From Dichotomocladium elegans (lineage: Eukaryota; Mucoromycota; Mucoromycetes; Mucorales; Lichtheimiaceae): a stretch of DNA of 64,000 nt. Of the stretch, positions 56,983 to 64,000 are shown one piece after another (the stretch's first letter is position 1; each line of letters opens with the position of its first letter). The notes under the pieces are model-generated. The model did not search any database, had not been told where the DNA came from, and worked only from the letters and a program-made list of their open reading frames with translations. Both the position numbers and the translations under genes were made by a program. The stretch is taken from assembly GCA_025716815.1 (NCBI GenBank), contig JAIXMN010000030.1, forward strand, positions 62,001 to 126,000, written 5' to 3'.

Positions 56983-58567
56983 TCAGTTTGTGCTGCTGGT
57001 AATCAATCGAGTAGAGCAAGTAGCAGCGTGGTCGATCATCAGCTGGGAATTGGGATTGAACAATCGCGGGTGGTTCCTGACAATGGCTGGCATCAAAGCT
57101 GCATGATCGGGATGCCTTAATAATGTTGTAGCGACTGAGCAAAACGCAGTGATCACGTTGATCTTCCGATGGACGCGATCCACAAAACACTCCTGACTCT
57201 GCCCAGCGCAAGCTCGCGCACGCATCACCAGCTGCTCATGCGAGTATCCTCGCATCCGCATCCATGTATACCAGACATAGTGCTTCTTGAGAATCCATTC
57301 ATCTAAGCTGGACTGGCCTTGCTCGACAGCATGCTCGCGCTCCAGCTCAACATGATCATCTTTTCTCTTCGCGTCCGATGCGACCAATAGCGCTTTTGCT
57401 TCTGGGAATGTCGGTTTTGGGCAAACCGGAGTCATACTGCCCATGAAGTCCTGTCCGACAACAGACGTCATCGTGTGATGGAGAACCATCGACATGAGGG
57501 CAGGCGCCAGTAGAGGAAACGACTGCATCAATTCAGACGGTGGAGTCAATGGCTTGGAGCTTTTCTCGTTGAAGATCTGGCCGAAATTGAGCTGAGGAAT
57601 CGCGATATGCGAGAGGTTGGTTGAGAAATCGCAAAGAGTGTATTCATGCATGTCTAAAAGTGGAAACAGATCAGGAGAGGTGTTGTTGGCACTTTCCAAA
57701 GAAGGCTGCTGCGGCGGCGGCGGCGGCGGTGGCGGTGGCGTCGGTTGTTGGCTTTCGACCCATTGCCGCCACTGATCGAGTTCTTCCACCAACTGTCTAT
57801 TAACATCTTCTAGACGCGTATTCGTCGCTCGCAATGCAGCAATTTCCTTGTCTTGGTGAGACACTCGAGACTCGAGATGTTCAATGTACCCTGAATAAAA
57901 TGAGTAAAACATTGATGCGTCTCGATCATCTCCCGCGCTCACCTTTTCTCCGCATTCGGAAGTTCCTTGCCGATATCTTGTTTCGTAATTGCCGCCGTTC
58001 CTTGGCCGACATGTTTTTCATCTTACTTATTTCTTCCTCAGTAGCACCTTCGTCCTCGTCTTCACCAAGTATCGTCGGGGAAAGTGACGTCAACGGTTGC
58101 CCGCGGTTGCCCCTTTTCTTCTTCTTCCCGTAGGCATTCTGTGGAAGCTCGGTAACAAAAATTGGTTCACGGCGCCTTTTTTGGATCATGCTGGACTGTC
58201 GACGATAAACTTGAGGAATGAAATTATCATCGACTTTGCACGACTGGATTTCTAGGTTCGGTAGTTCCTGATCATCCACCTGGAACTCCAAGGGCGGCGG
58301 CGGTGGCGTTGCTGCCATTTGGCTACTTGTGCTGCTTGTGCTTCCGGTGCTCGGGAAGTTCGTGTTGAAATCCTGCATATCGGACATAACAAAAACTTGA
58401 GTGGGATAAAGAGGAGGAGGTTGAGGTTGAGGTTGTCGTAGTGAGTGGTGGTTACCGTCACCGTCAACATTGCCTCGGCTGTTATGATGGTTGCTCAGCG
58501 GTTCATACAGCGCAGCCTGCAGTTCGAATACGTTGGGAATTTGGTCCATAAGCTGCCTGAACTCCAT
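56983..58567 (-). CDS. bZIP transcription factor
   Basis: Exons 58567-57943 and 57890-56983 close exactly to 510 aa. The basic region is KERRQLRNKISARNFRMRRK (N-x7-R with N in RNKISARNF), and the intron splits it from the zipper (YIEHLESRVSHQDKEIAALR and following). The residue at the junction is Gly where Glu is common (RRKGYIEHLE). N-terminal sequence is Pro/Ser/Gln-rich with a KKKKRG patch that may be nuclear-localising; a poly-Pro run follows the zipper. The C-terminal 250 residues are helical without a named domain. The gene has a long 5' region before 58800. Confidence 0.92.
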
Positions 58568-59136
58568 ATTGACACCCGCTTTTTATTTCCACACTGTTGC
58601 AAGGTGGAAATACGAAATAGTGAAAGTTTGCGAGGGAAAGAAAGAGTGCGTGTGGGAGGATTGTCGCCAAGACAGTTCTCGTACGTCCTTTAAGCCCCAG
58701 GCTATTCCGTATATAGGAGATAAATACGCGTCGCCTTCCATTTCGGGCAAGCCCTGATTTCAAAGGGTAAAACATTACAACTTTCTTATCTGGCCACCCC
58801 CTTTTATTTAACAAAGTCACGTGACTCACACTTCACTAAGCCGCACTGAACCCTCAATCTATTATTCCTGCAATAAGAGTACACTTTTTCCGGAAACATT
58901 TTGCGCACGTAACATACTAATTAAATAAATTTGCGACAGAATTAGGCATAATAAAAGTCATATCGATGCCAAATAGAACTATACGTGTAACCGTGCTAGC
59001 AATCTCACATGACCAAGATCAAAGCGCTGTAACTGCCTGCATATGTCCTTTATCTCATTCATGTCGGAATGGCAGTTGAAGGTATTGGATTGAGTAGTAG
59101 CTATTGTTATTGGTACTTAACTGCATTTCTTCATAG

Positions 59137-59770
59137 TTGCTGAAAGAAGATGGCGATCTTGCGTGTCTTGATTCAACACATAAGACATGCGTAGACGGTA
59201 CTCAGAAGGATTGTTATCTCTACACGCTTGTAGTGCGATGCAGAACAACCGGAAAGGGCAAACCGTTGGCATGGATGGTCACAAACTCCGAATCCCAATA
59301 GCCCATTGCCTTTTAGTTAAAATGGTTGAAGGTTGAACACGAGTACGTACTTTCCCGTGTTATGATTGACGACTCTGACACAGAAATTGTTGCGATCAAT
59401 AAGGCCCACAATGCTATGAATGAAGAAATATCACCTGCTACATACACCAATAATGTAAAAATACTTATTTGCCATTAGCATATCCTGAAAGCATGGAAGA
59501 AAAACATTCTCATTAAGCTTCTTGCAAAACCATCTGACTGCACAAAACTCTGAAGGAGAAAAAGGAGATGCGTGAGCAAGCCTTATCCCTTATGATGAGT
59601 ATGACGAACGCTGAGACTCCCGACGACTTCGGCCTCATGCACGAGGAATTCGAGGTTTGGTGCATTGACAATGACGACGAGCGGGAGAATACAGTGTTGT
59701 ACATGTACTTCGAATGTGAGTTCCTACGTAAGCGTGAGAATGGAGCAAAGTATGGCGCAATGTAAGTTTG
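59137..59770 (+). pseudogene. MULE transposase catalytic-domain relic with amber codons
   Basis: One frame from 59137 reads LLKEDGDLACLDSTHKTCVD, then TTGKGKPLAWMVTNSESQ, stop TAG, PIAF, stop TAG, LKWLKVEHEYVLSRVMIDDS, DTEIVAINKA, later ILICH, stop TAG, HILKAWKKNILIKLL. These are the first and second Asp regions and the CHWH-type His region of MULE transposases. Ambers lie at 59299-59301, 59314-59316 and 59476-59478; the last two fall where relatives have Trp. A frame change near 59530 leads to KKEMREQALSLMMSMTNAET and a further helical segment to about 59765. The 5' DNA-binding domain is not found next to it. Confidence 0.75.
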
Positions 59771-60014
59771 ATGACATTTATGCTTGTCCTCATCATTAAG
59801 GTCGTTCTCATCACACTCGGTCAATCACCTAGTCAACCCAAATTAAGATTTATGTACTTTCCTTATTAAGATCCTTGTCCGTTTGAGCGCGATAATACCG
59901 ATCCGACAGACCGTTCCCAAAAATGGATCAAAAGCCATTTTCTTGTTAGAGAGCAATAAAAGCAAGCTGTTTCTCTTCATTTGAGCCATATATTCTTCAA
60001 TATATTATCAAAAG

Positions 60015-61090
60015 ATGACTCCAAGAAACAACAGACCCGAAAGCGGTGCTTCTTCTGACCAGGTGTGGATTTGTGTATGAGGTATTTACTCCTGGAGGAC
60101 AAAACTCCCAACGGCGTAATCAGGGACGACAAGAGCGAGAGCGCCATGAGCGTCAAGGTAATGCTGAGCAGCCATGCGTGCGAGTGTTCACTGAAGAATC
60201 CCTGTTGTTCTCAATTAAAAATTGCACTGCTTTTTACTTGACGCAGGACGAAATGTTGGACCAATGGTCCGTGCAGTAGTTAGAGCAGCAGGTCGATGAA
60301 GGTCGAAGCCAACGTATAGAGCCATAGTTGCAAGTACAAGAAGTGCAAAGCAGCAGCAGCAACAGGAAGAGACTATAGAAGAAATGGAGGGAGACGATGG
60401 AGATGATGGTGACTGGACAGAACAACTAGTGAAGTGGTTTTTGGAAAGCTATCATGCCAACTATCAATGCATAAAAGAAGCACGATCTGCTCAGAGAACA
60501 TGTGCTATCTGGAGGGACATTTCTGAAAAGTACGCAAGGGATTCTGGCGATTTCACGCGCACGGTAAACGCCTTGCAAACGAAGATGCGGCGCATGAAGG
60601 TCAAATACAGGGGGATTCAAAATGAGCGGTCGAACACGGGATCTGGTGGCCTTCCTCCCTGTGCCGATGGGTGCATTATGAAAAGATGAATGAAATATTT
60701 TATCGCGACTCCACTGTAAATCCAAGTCGAATCAACGATTCTATCGATGGCACCCGTAATCCTCTGGCAGAAATAGTTGCAGTAGAAGCGCGAGGTGTAG
60801 TTTGTTCCCGCGAAGAAGCAGATGGGTTCGATGGAGACGAATGAGAAGAAAGCAACAGCCGAAGACGCCACATTGCTACGAGGAACGAGCTTGCTTCAAT
60901 AATGCGAGACTCTAATAAAATATTAGAGCAGTCTACGGAGACTACGGTGTCATTGAGACGCGAAATGATGGAGCGCACGGACGCTCGATTGCGGGCTATC
61001 CACGAAGCATCAGAAGCCCGGCACCGTGACTTCATGAATTCGATGCAACAGTTACTTCGCAATCAACAAAATGAAGTCGAAGATGAATGA
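60015..61090 (+). pseudogene. Harbinger-associated Myb/SANT-like protein, frameshifted
   Basis: The central block (DWTEQLVKWFLESYHANYQC, TCAIWRDISEKYARDSGDFT, ALQTKMRRMKVKYRGIQNER) is a trihelix/Myb-SANT-like DNA-binding domain. Near 60665 the frame changes: GSGGLPPC is followed in the next frame by RWVHYEKMNEIFYRDSTVNP, and a stop near 60841 interrupts it again. The last block (IMRDSNKILEQSTETTVSLR, then RRE...QQLLRNQQNEVEDE) is a coiled coil ending at 61090. An upstream ATG at 60015 with a GTGTGG donor may be its original start. PIF/Harbinger elements usually carry such a Myb-like partner gene next to the transposase, as here. Confidence 0.65.
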
Positions 61091-61486
61091 AACGTGATAA
61101 CAGATTGAATAAAATACTATATAATATTAAATATATATTAAATGAAAATAGATTATAATAGCAATTTTATGTCGAGAGCCGTTCCATCAATATGTCCTTT
61201 GATTCGTCACGGAGCCGGGCTCCTTATTGCCTCAGCGTCGGACAACGCGTGCGACCATCGGCACCATGCACACATACTATATCTTCTTCATCGTTTTCAA
61301 AGGTAGTTGAAGAATTGCTGCCGGCGTCTTGGAGTTCAATCTGACCATACGATTGAACTTCTTCTGTGGTAGTAAGCTGAATATCTGCTGCATATGGTGA
61401 ACTTTCGTCCAATATGTCGTTCTAAAGTACACAAATGTTATGCAGAATACAGCAAACATATATCGTATCCGACATGCCTTCTTCAT

Positions 61487-62385
61487 TCAGCATGTTAGGT
61501 AGTGACTTAGTATACGCCATCGCATAACAAGCTGTCTGAACGTTCGTTCGATGGCAGTGCGCATTTTTGAATGTATAACGTTGAAGGCTTTGAGTGTTGG
61601 ATTGGAAGATTGCCTAGGATATGATTTAATCAGGTTGGGTCGTAAAGAATAGGCAGCATCTAATAAATAGATGAATTCAGGTAAACTCGAACTGCTTTTT
61701 CATCTGGAAGGTCGATAGAAATGCATTGATAAATACCAGCAATTATAAATGTTCGTGGAGGAAAGATCGACTGTGGATCTTCAAGCATTTTACGGTTAGG
61801 CCCGCCTCGTTGGAAAGCACGGCAATCGTGAGTACGTCCTATGGCATAGCTCCTTAATATATCCACCCAATTTTCAGACACGTTTGACATATCTGATTCA
61901 CCTGTATAGATGTATAAAAACTTATAATTCGCATCACAGACAGCTGTCAGGTTCATTGATATGCAGTCTTTTCGATCTCTGTGCTCCTTCCCATCACGCT
62001 GTGGCTTGTGAATAACCACGAGGTTCCCATCCGATGCACCAAGGACGCCCGGTAGCCTTTTGCTTTGGTACTTGCGAGAAACTCGACCATCTGGACATTC
62101 AAAATTTCCTGACACTAAGGCGCATTCCTCGGGGGTTGCTGGCATGTGTATTAAGTTGCCATGGATACCTTCATCGCCTTGAGGAATTTTTTGTGTAATC
62201 GACCACATTGCCTTGTGCGACACCAAAATTTGCTTCGAACTGTCGATACCCAACATGTGCATTTGCAAACCGCCAGAGAACCAACGCGCTCTGCTTTTCT
62301 GGACTTGTAGCATGAGAAGCTTCTGCGACATAGCAAGGCTGTCTGCGTAAAGTCGCAACGAGCCAGTCGAATGTTCACTTGCTTA
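61487..62385 (-). pseudogene. Harbinger/PIF DDE_4 transposase relic
   Basis: Upstream block in one frame: SPEKQSALVLWRFANAHVGY and FEANFGVAQGNVVDYT, typical of the helical region before the catalytic domain. A missing A in the run near 62193 shifts the frame. The catalytic part continues with RLPGVLGASDGNLVVI (first Asp), RKDCISMNLTAVCDANYKFL, and after an intron or frame change near 61730-61680 with EFIYLLDAAYSLRPN (second Asp) and HSKMRTAIERTFRQLVMRWR (Glu). The stop is at 61487-61489. The D-D-E residues are all visible but spread over three frames, so this copy is probably dead. Confidence 0.72.
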
Positions 62386-62399
62386 CGCGATAGTTTGCC

Positions 62400-63109
62400 T
62401 TGTAACTTGACGAAGCACTGTCATTATCGCGAAGCATTGGATGTACCTCGTTCCAGAAAGATTGGATTTTACTTCTTGCTATTTGAGGGTTACGGTAGAT
62501 TTGATGGTCCTAGGCCATATGCGCAAGCATTCTGATATTCCGGCGTAGAATATGGTTGCGTCGTGAATCGTTGTTCAAAATAGCTTGGATCGAATGAATG
62601 GTTTCATTGACAATCTCTTCGATCAAAATACGATCCTCCGCTTCCTGTTCCTCAAGTCGACATATCAACAGTAAAGAGTAACCCGAAGAGGTAGACTTTG
62701 CTCTTTTAAATTTTTATTCTCGCTGCCATATCTTTTATGTACTCTTGACGGAACCATTTTTGACGGCTTGACCGCGCATAAAAGCAACCCCCTTTTCGGA
62801 AGACCCTCTCGGGAAAAATATGAACCATGTCTAATTTTGGATGACTGTATGACAGACCGAGCGCGATGAGAGCGACCTCAGTATGAATTAAAGGTTCTTA
62901 TCCCTTGTTTGAATCCCCGTTTCCTGGACTGCTCACACGCTACACCGAAGAGCAACAGCGCGCTTGCATACGAAGATAGTCACTTATAAGCTTTATGCGG
63001 TGGGCTGGATAGCCTCTCCTTTCCCACCGCTAACATGGGAACAAAACACTATGAAGGTTAGCATTATGGCCCTCTCTAAAAGGTATTAGCTAATAGAGGA
63101 TCTTTATAG
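62400..63109. other. Remnant 5' part of Harbinger element and spacer
   Basis: On the minus strand, pieces such as EEQEAEDRILIEEIVNETIH and IQSFWNEVHPMLRDNDSASS (about 62640-62400) look like the N-terminal part of the transposase, broken by stops. The rest has no supported frame. No terminal inverted repeats were found by eye. Confidence 0.4.
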
Positions 63110-64000
63110 TGATCTTGTCGTACATTGCCAAATGCAAAGCAAATGGGTCGTCTCCCACGCTGAAGGGCTTTATTGAGGCTGAAGCTGAATATGTTGCGGC
63201 TCATACGGCAGTTGGAGACAACATTCCAAACGTTTGGACGACTCGATATAGTAACGCCATCAAAGAAGCAAACATCAGCTGTGTATGTCTTGGCAAGGTT
63301 ATTTTTCAACGATAATTAATATCTTACAAGGTGACATCTCTGCTTACAATGCGCCAGTTACAAACCCAAAATGGTACAGAATTATACTGTTGCTCACAAA
63401 AACCGACTTATTCTAAATTTCATTGACTAGAAAGCAGCGACTCTGCAGGCGGCATTGGTAGGTACAAAACGTTAAAATGGAAAGGCATGCTTCGAACATA
63501 TTCGTCATAGGTTCCTCTCTTGTGGCACACCGGCATCGAGGAATACAACATCAAGCACAAGCACAGCGTCTTTTTTGACGAGAAGGCCGCTTACATTGTC
63601 CGACAAGGAGACGATAAAAGCGATGTTCCGCGGTTTGGATCGGACCAAGTTTTGGAGGCTTTCATCAGGACGCTATGTCGAGGATATTGCGCGAAATCTT
63701 GCAGAGGATTGCAAGTACGAGCAGTAAGTCTACTGGTAGCCACGGTTGAATAAAAACTGATTGTATGTTAGTCCCGCATGCTCGCTAATCATGGACCCTT
63801 CCGACCCAATTTGGGCTAAAGATATGACCGAAGATGAGCGGAATGGAATCAAAAGCTTCAAACGACAATCGGTTTCGCCGCTGCCAGATGATCTCGCTAC
63901 CCTCTTGCATACATACAGAGACAAGGTAAAACCATTATTACAGGGATTTAGAGGAGAGGAGACTAATACCAAAAGGGATTAGAAGTCTTTTGAAGAAATC
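63110..64000 (+). CDS. Unrecognised spliced gene, runs off the window
   Basis: Coding-like blocks in plus orientation: 63110-63280 (ILSYIAKCKANGSSPTLKGF ... VWTTRYSNAIKEANIS), about 63510-63724 (VPLLWHTGIEEYNIKHKHSV ... FGSDQVLEAFIRTLCRGYC) and about 63770-63924 (MDPSDPIWAKDMTEDERNGI ... DDLATLLHTYRDK), with plausible AG/GT borders. The start and the 3' end are not seen. I do not recognise a domain. It could be a host gene or the cargo of a mobile element, given the neighbours. Confidence 0.4.

Overview
The window is nuclear DNA of a filamentous fungus. Coding genes are cut by many short introns (about 50-130 bp, GTRNGT donors, CTRAC/TGAC-like branch sites) and include fungus-typical families: a Zn2Cys6 regulator, an Rck2/Srk1-type kinase, an ORT1/Arg-13 carrier and a fungal MBOAT_2 protein. 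The combination of a DIRS-type retroelement, a Crypton with a GCR1-like DNA-binding domain, FAR1/MULE and Harbinger relics in a small, intron-rich genome suggests an early-diverging lineage, most likely Mucoromycota. That placement is inference, because no rRNA or species marker is present.

Layout. 1-19.1 kb is a conserved housekeeping block: TAF5 (minus, 3' end beyond the window), a DUF3245-like acidic protein, a Zn2Cys6 factor, an unrecognised small gene, a type II peroxiredoxin, glucosidase II alpha, an unrecognised spliced gene, a secreted Cys-rich protein, mitochondrial EF-Tu and a B12D/NDUFA4-like subunit. 19.1-39.3 kb is accessory and repeat-rich: a FAR1-domain pseudogene, a near-complete DIRS1-like element with inverted termini and an internal complementary region, a Crypton with a frameshift, a 600-bp polypyrimidine tract, a 180-bp inverted repeat, a GC-rich candidate gene, three 272-bp tandem repeats and a tRNA-like segment. 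39.3-58.6 kb is again conserved: an NAD/nucleotide-type mitochondrial carrier, a mitochondrial EF-P, a Bet1/Sft1-type SNARE, the proteasome assembly factor UMP1, the GTPase DRG2/RBG2, a HINT3-like HIT protein, an Rck2/Srk1-like kinase, an MBOAT_2 acyltransferase, the ornithine carrier ORT1 and a bZIP factor. 59-64 kb is a second transposon graveyard (MULE relic, Harbinger/PIF relic) followed by an unrecognised gene that runs off the end.

Functional themes. Several genes serve mitochondria (EF-Tu, EF-P, B12D, two SLC25 carriers and probably the peroxiredoxin), but they are not an operon-like cluster. TAF5/DUF3245 and UMP1/DRG2 are divergent pairs that probably share promoters. The most noteworthy signals are the DIRS architecture with an apparently lost YR catalytic box, the Crypton next to it, amber codons at Trp positions in FAR1/MULE relics, the mitochondrial EF-P with Arg in place of the modified Lys, and microexons of 11 and 18 nt in EF-Tu and the MBOAT gene.

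Exon boundaries were set by eye from splice consensus and reading-frame continuity. Where the phase closes exactly this is stated; elsewhere boundaries are approximate.
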